A stretch of DNA of 64,000 nucleotides from SFFI01 sp964398655 (GTDB taxonomy: Bacteria; Bacillota; Clostridia; Saccharofermentanales; DTU023): assembly GCA_964398655.1 (NCBI GenBank), contig CAYNNG010000001.1, forward strand, positions 52,978 through 116,977, given 5' to 3'. The notes beneath the pieces were generated by a model. It did not search any database. It saw only the letters and a program-made list of their open reading frames with translations, and was not told where the DNA came from. The position numbers and the translations under genes are program-made. Every line of letters begins with the position of its first letter. The first letter of the stretch is position 1. Below are positions 8,484-16,534 of the stretch, piece by piece.

Positions 8484-8592
8484 GTTCTAGTGTTAAGGGA
8501 CCTCCGAACTGAGGTCTAGGATTTTGGCACAAAGGACAGGCTAGAAGCCAGTTTTGCTTAGGCAATTTGCCTGGTCTTCCGGGCTAATTTTC

Positions 8593-9210
8593 TTAGAATT
8601 TTTCAACGATACCTTGAATAGCGACTGCCCGGCGGAAGGACTTCAACCGTTCCACATAAAGAATATCCTCTACCGCGGAACTTGTTTCCTCCAGGCTCTC
8701 ATTAATCAGGAAATAGTCAAACTGAGGGGCTTGGCTGATTTCCTGTCTGGCCTGGGATAGGCGGCTGGCAATTTTTTCCGGAGATTCCGTGTCGCGGAAT
8801 TCGAGGCGGGACCGCAGTTCCTGCAGGTTGGGAGGGGCAAGAAAGATGGTAATGGCCTGAGGCAGGGCCTGTTTTATGGCCAAGGCTCCCTTCACCGTAA
8901 TGTCCAAGAAGATACTGTAGCCGGCATCCAGGCGAGCTTCAATCTGGGCCCTTGGGGTACCGTAGTAATTACCACAAAACTCATCATATTCTAAGATTTG
9001 GTCAGCGGCGATCATCTGCTGGAAATCTTCCCGGCTGACAAAGTAGTAGTCTACGCCATTTTCTTCTTGGCCGCGGGGTGGGCGCGAAGTAGCAGAAACC
9101 GAGACCCAGGCCCGGTCTTCCTGGCTGAGGACTTCTTTAAGGACGGTACCTTTACCCACACCGGAGGGTCCAGAAATACAAACTACCAAAGGTTTTTTCT
9201 CAAGAGTCAT
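8593..9210 (-). CDS. gmk: Guanylate kinase
   Basis: Phosphorylates GMP to GDP. A P-loop appears at the N-terminus (SGPSGVGKGT), followed by the GMP-binding segment SATSRPPRGQEENGVDYYF and the lid region RLEFRDTESPEKIASRL. Length is 205 residues from ATG 9210. I preferred this start over ATG 9219 because AGAGGAG abuts the latter with no spacing but is 9 bases from 9210. It sits between remA and rpoZ, the conserved Bacillota order. Confidence 0.95.
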   Translation of the reverse strand: MTLEKKPLVVCISGPSGVGKGTVLKEVLSQEDRAWVSVSATSRPPRGQEENGVDYYFVSREDFQQMIAADQILEYDEFCGNYYGTPRAQIEARLDAGYSIFLDITVKGALAIKQALPQAITIFLAPPNLQELRSRLEFRDTESPEKIASRLSQARQEISQAPQFDYFLINESLEETSSAVEDILYVERLKSFRRAVAIQGIVEKF

Positions 9211-9343
9211 TTTATTCATCTCCTCTTCGCCTCTGATCTGTTAGGCAGGCACTTTCGGGGCTTATTTTAGGGCAAGCGGTCGGGATTTACCAGAGGCTAT
9301 CCGGTCCCCTGCGCGGGTTAACCTGGCTTGGCTGCGGCAGGCT

Positions 9344-9652
9344 TTATTCCTCTCCACTCAGCAGTTTTTCTGGGGGCAGGGCAGACAATATCACCTGGTC
9401 AGAATCCATGATGAGGACGGACCGGGTTTTCCGACCGGCTGTGGCATCAATCAGGGCTCCGCGGTCTCGGGCTTCTTGGATAAGCCGGCGGATCGGGGCA
9501 GCCTCCGGTAGCACAATGGCCATCAGCCGGGCGCTGGAAACAAAGGATCCATAACCCGTGGAGATAAATTCTGCCACCGGCCTTCTTGCTTCGCTAGGAG
9601 CGGGGCCAGGGACCTCGGTACTGCCAGGATAAGATTGTGCGTTTTCGTTCAT
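9344..9652 (-). CDS. remA: RemA-like DNA-binding regulator (DUF370), N-terminally extended
   Basis: RemA is a small oligomeric DNA-binding protein that activates matrix genes in Bacillus. Residues from about 28 onward match the family: FISTGYGSFVSSARLMAIV, then IRRLIQEARDRGALIDAT and SVLIMDSDQVILSALPPE. The first 27 residues are a low-complexity Pro/Ser/Glu extension not typical of the roughly 87-residue family. An alternative later start could remove it, but no internal ATG/GTG is well placed. AGGAG lies 10 bases upstream of ATG 9652. The neighbours yicC and gmk are the usual ones. Confidence 0.88.
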   Translation of the reverse strand: MNENAQSYPGSTEVPGPAPSEARRPVAEFISTGYGSFVSSARLMAIVLPEAAPIRRLIQEARDRGALIDATAGRKTRSVLIMDSDQVILSALPPEKLLSGEE

Positions 9653-9678
9653 AACTGTGGCTGCTCCTTTCCTCTCCC

Positions 9679-10569
9679 CTACTCCAGGTTCTGGATCTGT
9701 TCACGCAGCTGCTCAATTTGGGACTTGAGCTCCACAGCTAACTTGGTCATCTCCAGATCTTGGGATTTGGAAGCGATCGTGTTGCTTTCGCGGTTCATCT
9801 CTTGAATGAGAAAATCCAGTTTTTTACCTAAGGCCCCCTCACCAGCTAAGATTTCTCGGAATTGTTGGAAATGGCTGGCCAGCCGGGTGAGCTCTTCCGT
9901 GACATCCGCCTTGTCGGCAAAGAGGGCAATTTCTGCCGCTACCCTTTGCCCATCGTAGAATTCCTCCTGGTCCAAGCCCAAGAGTTCTTCTACGCGAGCC
10001 AGGAGACGTTCCCGGTAACGTGCGGTGACGCCGTCTGCCCGGTCTAAAAGCTCAAAACGCAGAGTTTCCATCCGGTCTAGGCCCTGCAGGAGTCCCCTAG
10101 CGAGGTTGTCCCCTTCCACAGCCCGCATGGTGTGGAAGTCTGCCAAGCAGGCCGCCAGGCAGGTTTGAGTCAATTGGGCCAGCCTTGCTTCATCGGTAGC
10201 AGCTTCCTCCAGCCTAATCACATCTGGCAACTGGGCAATCCTCGTAGTGAGGTTAGATGGCGATTCTTCACCCAGAGCTTGGGCAATCTCGCGGTAGGCC
10301 TGGGCGTAGGCACGGGCCCGGGCCAAATCGCTGGTAATGGTCAAGCTGTCGCCCGACGTATCTTGGTAACTGACCCGCAGCTCTAGCTTGCCCCGGCTAA
10401 TTTCCTCCTGGATCTGCTGGCGCCAGGCAGCCTCTAAGGGAGACAGCAAGCGGGGTGACCGCAGGGTGAGGTCAAAGTAGCGGGAGTTGACCGAGCGGAG
10501 CTCCATGCTAAGGCTGATTTGATCTTGGTTGAGGGTGGCCCGGCCAAAGCCGGTCATACTTAAAGGCAT
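9679..10569 (-). CDS. yicC: YicC family endoribonuclease-like protein
   Basis: 296 residues, full family length. Hallmarks: SMTGFGRA at the N-terminus, ELRSVNSRYFDLTLRSPRL shortly after, and the C-terminal LDFLIQEMNRESNTIASKS motif. E. coli YicC has endoribonuclease activity linked to small-RNA decay; the role here is by homology only. The first gene of the conserved yicC-remA-gmk-rpoZ cluster, it starts 28 bases after the uvrC fusion stop and is probably in the same transcript. Confidence 0.93.
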   Translation of the reverse strand: MPLSMTGFGRATLNQDQISLSMELRSVNSRYFDLTLRSPRLLSPLEAAWRQQIQEEISRGKLELRVSYQDTSGDSLTITSDLARARAYAQAYREIAQALGEESPSNLTTRIAQLPDVIRLEEAATDEARLAQLTQTCLAACLADFHTMRAVEGDNLARGLLQGLDRMETLRFELLDRADGVTARYRERLLARVEELLGLDQEEFYDGQRVAAEIALFADKADVTEELTRLASHFQQFREILAGEGALGKKLDFLIQEMNRESNTIASKSQDLEMTKLAVELKSQIEQLREQIQNLE

Positions 10570-10597
10570 CTTGTTACCTCTTTTCTCTGGGTGAGTT

Positions 10598-13381
10598 TTA
10601 CAAGTTTTCTAAACTGGGAGCTAGGATTTCCTTAGGCTTAAAGCCCAGGTAATCACCGGCCACCAGGCTATAAGGGACACCATCTATCAGCTGCTGGTTA
10701 AGGCAGTAGGGAGAACCAGCGTGGTGGATATGGCCGAAGACACAAGCTACTGCGCCCGCTTCACGTATGAGGCTTGTGACCTGGCTAGGGGCGAGGTTCT
10801 TGGCAAAGGGTGGGAAGTGGGTCATGACAATGAGCTGACGGTCCCCAGGAATCTGACCTGCGGCCTGCAAAGACAACTGCAGCCTGGCCTCTTCTCTCTG
10901 TAAAATCTTGTCGTCCGCGGCCGTAAAGCGCTGGTCGTCTGGCCAGAGCCAGAGCCGGCTGCCCGCGATCATATAACGGTCTCCCAGGGGCAGGGCCGTA
11001 TTTTGCAGGAAATGCAGGCTGGACCAGCCTTGGTCCTGGGCATAGCCGCGAATTTTATTCAGGCTCTGCCACCAATAGTCATGGTTGCCCCGCAGGAGGA
11101 TTTTCTGCCCCGGCAAGTCCTGTAGAAGCTGGAGGTCAGCAACAGCCTCAGGCAGGTGCATGGCCCAGGAAATATCTCCCGGGATGAGCACATAGTCCTG
11201 GTCAGCTACTAGTTCCCGCCACTGGTCCTGCAAGCGCCGGGTGTGGTCTTTCCAGACTGGCCCAAACTTATCCATGGGCTTGTCCACACTCTGGGAGAGG
11301 TGGAGGTCAGCAATCGCAAAAATACGGGCTTCCTGGCTTACGGAAAGTTCGGCCGGCAGGGGCTCCGGGCTGGGCAAATCTTCCGTTAGGTCTGAAGTTT
11401 CTTTCCCCTTATGTTCCAGATCCACCTGGTCCTCTGCCTGGCTGGTGTCAGCTGCAGGTTCGGCTGAATCCAGGGCTTCTTCCGGGTGAAAGTGCTGGTA
11501 GACCGCCAGGGCCACGGAACTGGGTAGCTTGGCCTCGCTCTCCAGTTCGCCCAAACTGGCTTGCGACACGCCCTTAAGCGTTTTAAAGGCCTGGAGCAAG
11601 GCCTTGCGGCGGGCAGGCCCTACACCAGGGATCTCCTCCAGGCTCCAGCGCAGGTTCCGCTTTCGGGCCAGCTTCTTCTGCTGGCGCCCGGCAAAGCGGT
11701 GGGCCTCGTTTTGAATCGCCGTAATCAGGCGGAGCAAGCTGAGGTCCTTATTGCGGTCCTCCGTGCTCATCCGGGCTTCTTGCTGGGGGTCGTGGCGGAG
11801 CAGGATTTCAGTCTGGTCCTGGCGGATCAGGCCTCGTGACCGGTGCCGGTCATCCTTAACCATGCCGGCCAGGGCAATTTCGGGCGCCGTGGCCTGAATT
11901 AAGGGGTCGATGGCTGCCACATGGCCCGCGCCGCCGTCCAAGAGGATGAGCTGGGGCCTTTGGCCAAAATCTTCGTCCGTCAAGCGGGCCAAGCGGCGGG
12001 AAATGGCCTCCTGCATTGAGGCATAGTCGTCCTGGCCCTCCACACGCTTGATATTAAAGTGCCGGTAGGCCGAGCGTTTGGGCTTGCCGTCCATAAAGAC
12101 AATCATGGAAGCTGCCTTGTCGTCCTGGCTCAGGTTGGCGATATCGTAGGCTTCAATGCGGTGGGGATATTCTTGCAAGCCCAGGCGATCAGCCAGGTCT
12201 TCCAGGGTGCGTTCCAAGTTGCCCTGTCCCCCGCCCACCAAGACATGGCGGACTAAACTTTCTTCCGCGTTCCGCTCTGCCATCTCCAGCCAGCGCAACT
12301 TAAGTCCGCGCTGGGGCCGGTGGACCCGAATCTTGCGTCCGGCCTGGCTGCGCAGCCAGGCTTCCACCTGCTCTAAACCGTCCGGCAGGTCAGAAAGCAG
12401 AATTTCCTGGGGCAGCTGGTGACCCTGGGAGTAGTATTGCAAAATAAAGGCCTGGTAAAGTTCTGCCCGGCTCTCCCCCCGGTCGGGGAAGAAATAGGAA
12501 CCGGTAGAGATAATCCGGCCTTCCCTCACCTTCAAGATGCGTACGGCCTTTTCTGAATCATTCTCGGCCAAAGCCAGGACATCCGCGTCGCTCTCCAGCT
12601 CAGGCAGGGCGATGGTCTGCCGCTCATTCAGTTTTTCCAGAGCTTGGAGTCGGTCGCGCAGACGGGCGGCCTGCTCAAAGTCCAGGCGGGCAGCGGCCTT
12701 CCGCATATCCTGTTCCAACTTGCGGCTGAAGGGTACGGATTTGCCCTCCAAAAATTGGACCAACTCGTCAATCACGGCCCGATATTCCTCTTGGGGCACC
12801 GAGCCCAGGCAGGGACCAATACACTTGCCAATATAATAATTCAGGCAGGGCCGTTCCTTGCCAATATCTCGGGGCAAGACCCGGCGGCAGCGTTTGAGGG
12901 GGAAAATTTCATAAATAGCTTGCAAAGCCCGGTAGAGGTCTCCACTTTGGTAGGGTCCAAAGTAGCGCACGCCCTCTTTGTAGTCGTCCAAGATATGGAA
13001 AGATTTAACTACCCGGGGATAAGCTTCATTCAGGGTAACCCGAATATAGGGGTACTCTTTATCATCTCGCAGCAGGATATTGTAGCGAGGTTCATAGTGC
13101 TTGATGAGGTTATTTTCCAGGATCAGGGCTTCCAGCTCATTGGCGCAAAGCACATAATCAAAATCCCGGATGTGAGAAATCATGGCCAGGACTTTGGCAT
13201 TGCCCTGGGGATTCTCGGTAAAATAAGAACGCAGACGGCGGGGGAGGTTTATGGCCTTCCCCACATAAATAACCTGCCCAGCTTCATCCTTCATCAGGTA
13301 GACGCCGGGTTCTTCAGGTATGAGGTCTAGCCGAACATCAAGATTCGGAAGGTCTGGCTGGGGGTTCACAAGGGCGGTCAA
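10598..13381 (-). CDS. uvrC: UvrC excinuclease subunit fused to a C-terminal metallophosphoesterase
   Basis: One uninterrupted 927-residue frame. Residues 1 to about 633 are a complete UvrC, the dual-incision nuclease of nucleotide excision repair. It has a GIY-YIG domain (GVY 26-28, YVG 39-41), the UVR motif (ARLDFEQAARLRDRLQAL), the RNase H-like half, and helix-hairpin-helix EEIPGVGPARRKALL. After an acidic linker (about 634-684), residues 685-927 (11329-10598) form a complete calcineurin-like phosphoesterase with DLH, PGD, GNHD, THFPP and GHIHH motifs. That module resembles clostridial stand-alone predicted phosphohydrolases. The start is probably TTG 13381 (AAGGA just upstream), or GTG 13369. 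I know of no standard UvrC with this tail. Confidence 0.93.
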   Translation of the reverse strand: MTALVNPQPDLPNLDVRLDLIPEEPGVYLMKDEAGQVIYVGKAINLPRRLRSYFTENPQGNAKVLAMISHIRDFDYVLCANELEALILENNLIKHYEPRYNILLRDDKEYPYIRVTLNEAYPRVVKSFHILDDYKEGVRYFGPYQSGDLYRALQAIYEIFPLKRCRRVLPRDIGKERPCLNYYIGKCIGPCLGSVPQEEYRAVIDELVQFLEGKSVPFSRKLEQDMRKAAARLDFEQAARLRDRLQALEKLNERQTIALPELESDADVLALAENDSEKAVRILKVREGRIISTGSYFFPDRGESRAELYQAFILQYYSQGHQLPQEILLSDLPDGLEQVEAWLRSQAGRKIRVHRPQRGLKLRWLEMAERNAEESLVRHVLVGGGQGNLERTLEDLADRLGLQEYPHRIEAYDIANLSQDDKAASMIVFMDGKPKRSAYRHFNIKRVEGQDDYASMQEAISRRLARLTDEDFGQRPQLILLDGGAGHVAAIDPLIQATAPEIALAGMVKDDRHRSRGLIRQDQTEILLRHDPQQEARMSTEDRNKDLSLLRLITAIQNEAHRFAGRQQKKLARKRNLRWSLEEIPGVGPARRKALLQAFKTLKGVSQASLGELESEAKLPSSVALAVYQHFHPEEALDSAEPAADTSQAEDQVDLEHKGKETSDLTEDLPSPEPLPAELSVSQEARIFAIADLHLSQSVDKPMDKFGPVWKDHTRRLQDQWRELVADQDYVLIPGDISWAMHLPEAVADLQLLQDLPGQKILLRGNHDYWWQSLNKIRGYAQDQGWSSLHFLQNTALPLGDRYMIAGSRLWLWPDDQRFTAADDKILQREEARLQLSLQAAGQIPGDRQLIVMTHFPPFAKNLAPSQVTSLIREAGAVACVFGHIHHAGSPYCLNQQLIDGVPYSLVAGDYLGFKPKEILAPSLENL

Positions 13382-13387
13382 GCTTCC

Positions 13388-13654
13388 TTATTCTTCTAAA
13401 AGGGGATCAGCAAGCCATTGGCTCAGAGTGGCCAAGGCCTCATCTTCGTCTGGACCGTCTGCTAGAAGCGTGAGTTCAGAACCGGGGGTCATGCCCAGGG
13501 ACATCAGGCCCAGAAGGCTCTTAGCGTTTGCGCGTTTGTCGCCAATTTGCACATGGACAGAAGACCGGTAAGCAGAGGCCTTCTGAATCAAAAGGGCTAA
13601 GGTTTTCATCTGGATAGATTCTTCACCTTGTAAGATAATCTTGGCTTCTTTCAT
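13388..13654 (-). CDS. crh: Crh-like HPr paralogue (Gln15, Ser46)
   Basis: 88-residue HPr-fold protein. HPr carries phosphate on His15 for sugar uptake by the PTS. Here position 15 is Gln (SIQMK in place of GxHARP) and Ser46 is kept (NAKSLLGLMSLG), exactly the pattern of Bacillus Crh. Crh is phosphorylated only on Ser46 and acts as a CcpA corepressor. This suggests a regulatory rather than transport role. I chose ATG 13654 (GGAGG five bases upstream) over the upstream TTG 13666. It lies 6 bases before the uvrC fusion; in clostridia an HPr-like gene and uvrC belong to the rapZ/yvcK/whiA neighbourhood, of which only these two remain here. Confidence 0.82.
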   Translation of the reverse strand: MKEAKIILQGEESIQMKTLALLIQKASAYRSSVHVQIGDKRANAKSLLGLMSLGMTPGSELTLLADGPDEDEALATLSQWLADPLLEE

Positions 13655-13750
13655 ATTTTCCTCCAAGAGAAAGCTTATGCCTATTTTAGGCTAGGGTTCT
13701 TTCTTAAGCAAGACCTCGAACTACCGGGATGCAGGCGGGGTCATTCTTGC

Positions 13751-14965
13751 CTATAGTTGGACTTCCAGGATCAGCGCATCTTCGCGTGGTTTGTCGTAGT
13801 AGTTTTTACGTTCCCCACAGGGCAGAAAACCCAAGCTGGCATAAAGTTTACGGGCCGCTTCATTGGACTTGCGGACTTCCAGGGTCAGGCGGTGCACACC
13901 CCGGGACTTGGCGTCGGCCATCAGGCCAGCCAGGAGTTTTTGCCCCAGGCCCTGGTGGCGGTGGTCCGGCAGTATGGCTATATTGAGAATTTCTGCCTCG
14001 TCCACATGGAGGTAGTAGCCCCCATAGCCCAGGATTTCTTCCGCCGGCTTGGCCTGGTCCCCGCTTCCCTCTTCTTCATCCGGCTGAGGCTGCGGTAGAT
14101 AAATGAGAAACAGCTTGGCGTCCTTGTTTTCAGGCGCTAGCTGGTGGGCCAGGGCCTTGCGGGACCAGGGGGTAGAGAAGACGGCCCGCTCGATCTGGTG
14201 GATGGTATCCAGGTCTTTCAGACCCGCAGGGCGGAGCTGAACCTGGGCCAGATGCTCTGACCGCACCCGTTCGGCCTGGGTAGGAGCACAGTAATTGGCC
14301 GCAGTTTCTTGCCAGGAGGGTTTTTCCCCACGGTCCGCGGCTTCTTGGGCCAGGAGGCCCAGGTTATAAGGTCGGAGGCAGGCCACACTGGCATCTAGGA
14401 CTTCTAAGGTAAAATGCTGGCTGGCCTCAGGATCCAGATCATAGGCTGCTTGGATAGCCGAGGCCCCATCGCCCAAAAGATAGAGGGTGGGCTGGCTTTT
14501 ACGGCCTAGGTAAAAGAGCTTCTTCAATTCTGCCATGAGGTCTTGCCCATAACGGTTGGCTTCGGGCAAAACCCTTTGCCCTCCGCGGTAAAGGCAAGAG
14601 AAGGTCCGGCCAGATCGGGCATCCAAGGCCGGCAGGAAGAAGGCATCCATAGCCCGATAAGGCGCCGCCATCAGGGCCAGGCTGGAAAAAGCATAGATAG
14701 GTTTGTCCGCTTGCCAGGCCCAGGTTTTGGCCGTGGCCAGGCCAATACGGATGCCGGTATAGGATCCCGGTCCGCTCGTCACCGCAAAGGCTTCAAGCTC
14801 AGAAAAATCTACCCCCGCCTCGGTCAGAAGTTCTTTTAACTGAGGCAGGAGGGTAACAGAATGCTTAAAACCTGCTACAAGGCTGCGTTCCGCCAAAAGC
14901 TGACCGTCCTTGACCAGGGCTAGGCCCAAGCTTTTACTTGATGTGTCCAAGGCTAAAATTAGCAT
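13751..14965 (-). CDS. tsaB: TsaB-RimI fusion: t6A biosynthesis protein joined to an N-acetyltransferase
   Basis: 404 residues. The first ~235 match TsaB: MLILALDTSSKSLGLALV, then FAVTSGPGSYTGIRIGLAT. TsaB is the scaffold partner of TsaD for the t6A37 tRNA modification. Residues from about 243 are a GNAT domain like RimI, which acetylates the N-terminus of ribosomal protein S18: VFSTPWSRKAL, the acetyl-CoA loop HRHQGLGQKLL, and LEVRKSNEAARKLYASLGF. A Glu/Asp-rich insertion (PDEEEGSGDQAKPAEE) sits inside the acetyltransferase. The start overlaps the end of tsaE by 7 bases. The two functions are usually adjacent genes, so the fusion is easy to rationalise. Confidence 0.9.
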   Translation of the reverse strand: MLILALDTSSKSLGLALVKDGQLLAERSLVAGFKHSVTLLPQLKELLTEAGVDFSELEAFAVTSGPGSYTGIRIGLATAKTWAWQADKPIYAFSSLALMAAPYRAMDAFFLPALDARSGRTFSCLYRGGQRVLPEANRYGQDLMAELKKLFYLGRKSQPTLYLLGDGASAIQAAYDLDPEASQHFTLEVLDASVACLRPYNLGLLAQEAADRGEKPSWQETAANYCAPTQAERVRSEHLAQVQLRPAGLKDLDTIHQIERAVFSTPWSRKALAHQLAPENKDAKLFLIYLPQPQPDEEEGSGDQAKPAEEILGYGGYYLHVDEAEILNIAILPDHRHQGLGQKLLAGLMADAKSRGVHRLTLEVRKSNEAARKLYASLGFLPCGERKNYYDKPREDALILEVQL

Positions 14966-15480
14966 GCAAATAACTCCTGCAAGGCGGTAAGCCGGTCTGG
15001 GCCCAGGTCTGGGCTGGCCCAGAGTTCAATCAGACGGTCTTGGTCTTGTTCCCCAGGTGAGAGGGAGATAACCAGGTCAGGCGGCGGCAGGACCTCCAAA
15101 ATCCGGCTGGGCCACTCTATCAGGACCACACCATCACTATCTAGGTAGTCCGCAAAACCTAAGTCATACCAGTCTTCCGCAGAATGAAAACGGTAGCAGT
15201 CAAAATGGTAGAGGGCCGGTAGGCCGGCTTGACCAGGCTGGTGTTCCCGCAGATAGGTAAAGGAGGGGCTGGCCACCTGGCCTTGCACGCCCAAGCCCCG
15301 GGCCAGGCCGCGGGCCAAACAGGTCTTGCCCGCGCCCAAGTCTCCGTACAGGGGAATCAGGTCCCCCGCTTGCAAACAGGAGGCCAGGGACGTCGCCCAA
15401 GCCTCCGTATCGGCAGGTGAATGAGAAAAATAAGAGGTGCGGAATCCCGCACCTCCTCTTGTGATATATGGGTCTCGCAT
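14959..15480 (-). CDS. tsaE: TsaE, ATPase of tRNA t6A biosynthesis
   Basis: 173-residue P-loop ATPase partner of TsaB/TsaD. Motifs: YGDLGAGKT (Walker A), SPSFTYLREH, YHFDCYRF and IEWPSRI. The ATG overlaps the rpsI stop (TAATG). The first ~16 residues are not typical of the family and are encoded by the rpsI terminator hairpin. Homology begins at SYFSHSPADTEAWA, but no ATG, GTG or TTG exists in frame between the hairpin and that point, so 15480 is the only sensible start. Translation would be coupled to rpsI and transcription would have to pass the hairpin. Confidence 0.9.
   Translation of the reverse strand: MRDPYITRGGAGFRTSYFSHSPADTEAWATSLASCLQAGDLIPLYGDLGAGKTCLARGLARGLGVQGQVASPSFTYLREHQPGQAGLPALYHFDCYRFHSAEDWYDLGFADYLDSDGVVLIEWPSRILEVLPPPDLVISLSPGEQDQDRLIELWASPDLGPDRLTALQELFAC
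15425..15460 (-). terminator. Terminator/attenuator hairpin inside the 5' end of tsaE
   Basis: Strong hairpin (GAGGTGCGG at 15434-15442 with CCGCACCTC at 15447-15455) followed on the minus strand by TTATTTTTCTC. It is placed like an ordinary terminator after rpsI but lies within codons 8-19 of tsaE. An AGGAGGTG sequence is buried in the stem. Confidence 0.75.
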
Positions 15481-15878
15481 TAACGCTTGGAGAACTGAGA
15501 AGCTTTACGAGCTTTCTTAAGTCCGTATTTCTTGCGTTCCTTAACCCGAGAATCACGGGTGAGGAAGCCCTCTTTCTTGAGGGTGGCCTTGAAGCGCTCT
15601 GCGTCTGCCTCTACCAGGGCCCGGGAGATCCCGTGGCGGATAGCGCCGGCCTGGCCGGAAATACCGCCGCCGTGGACGTTGACTTTGATATCAAACTCGC
15701 CTACTGCGCCTGTGAGGTTTAGGGGCTGACGTACGATGTATTTCAGAGTTTCGAGGCTGAAATAATCATCGATGTCTTTATCGTTAATGGTGATTTGGCC
15801 TTGTCCGGGGTACAGTCTTACCCTTGCGACAGACTCCTTGCGGCGGCCAGTACCGTAGTAAAAATCTCTATTTGCCAT
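15480..15878 (-). CDS. rpsI: 30S ribosomal protein S9
   Basis: 132 residues with the family features FYYGTGRRKESVARVRLYPG at the N-terminus, GGGISGQAGAIRHGISRAL in the middle and the basic C-terminal tail ending FSKR, which reaches the P-site tRNA. It starts 12 bases after rplM, in the invariant rplM-rpsI operon. Confidence 0.98.
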   Translation of the reverse strand: MANRDFYYGTGRRKESVARVRLYPGQGQITINDKDIDDYFSLETLKYIVRQPLNLTGAVGEFDIKVNVHGGGISGQAGAIRHGISRALVEADAERFKATLKKEGFLTRDSRVKERKKYGLKKARKASQFSKR

Positions 15879-15890
15879 GGTCTACTCCTT

Positions 15891-16322
15891 CTACTTTACT
15901 TCGTAAACTTCGGGCTTTTGGGCAGCGTGGGGATGGTCAGGGCCAGCATAGACCTTGAGCTTCTTAAACATTTTGCGTCCCAGGCTGTTCTTGGGCAGCA
16001 TGCCTTTAACAGCGGCTTCCAAGATTCTCTCGGGGTGCTTTTCCAGCATTTGTTCATAGGGGACTTCCTTGAGTCCGCCCATATAACCGGAGTGACGGCG
16101 ATAGAGCTTTTGCTGGGCTTTCTTGCCTGTAACTCTAATCTTATCGGCGTTGATTACGACGACGTAATCGCCCGTATCAACAAAGGGGGTATATTCTGCT
16201 TTGTGCTTACCGCGCAGCAGGGTGGCAATCTGAGTGGCCAAACGGCCAAGGACTTGGTCTTCAGCATCAATGACATACCACTTACGGTCAACAGTTTCGG
16301 CTTTTGCCATGTAGCTTTTCAT
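15891..16322 (-). CDS. rplM: 50S ribosomal protein L13
   Basis: 143 residues, standard length, beginning MKSYMAKAETVDRKWYVIDA and containing GDYVVVINADKIRVTGKK and GMLPKNSLGRKMFKKLKVY. TAGGAGGAAAGC before ATG is a strong ribosome-binding site. A structured leader lies directly upstream. Confidence 0.98.
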   Translation of the reverse strand: MKSYMAKAETVDRKWYVIDAEDQVLGRLATQIATLLRGKHKAEYTPFVDTGDYVVVINADKIRVTGKKAQQKLYRRHSGYMGGLKEVPYEQMLEKHPERILEAAVKGMLPKNSLGRKMFKKLKVYAGPDHPHAAQKPEVYEVK

Positions 16323-16349
16323 GCTTTCCTCCTAAATAGGTCTTTCTTG

Positions 16350-16415
16350 GCCTTGGTGGACTTTGCCCTTTTCGGCTGGCGAGGCCAGCTAAAAACAGCA
16401 AGGCCCACCAAATGG
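16350..16415 (-). ncRNA. Possible L13 leader RNA upstream of rplM
   Basis: In the leader just before the rplM ribosome-binding site, TTGGTGG (16353-16359) can pair with CCACCAA (16405-16411), enclosing an inner perfect hairpin GCTGGC-GCCAGC (16375-16389). The position fits the autoregulatory L13 leader known in Bacillota, but I cannot confirm the consensus. Confidence 0.4.
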
Positions 16416-16534
16416 GCGCTTAGCTAAAATAAGGCTTTCACTAGACTTTGTCAAATAATTTTTCAAATTAACCCAACAAAACTCGTCTTTTCGCGAATTA
16501 ACTCGTTTTTTCTCCGTTTTACGTTTTTGAGGGT

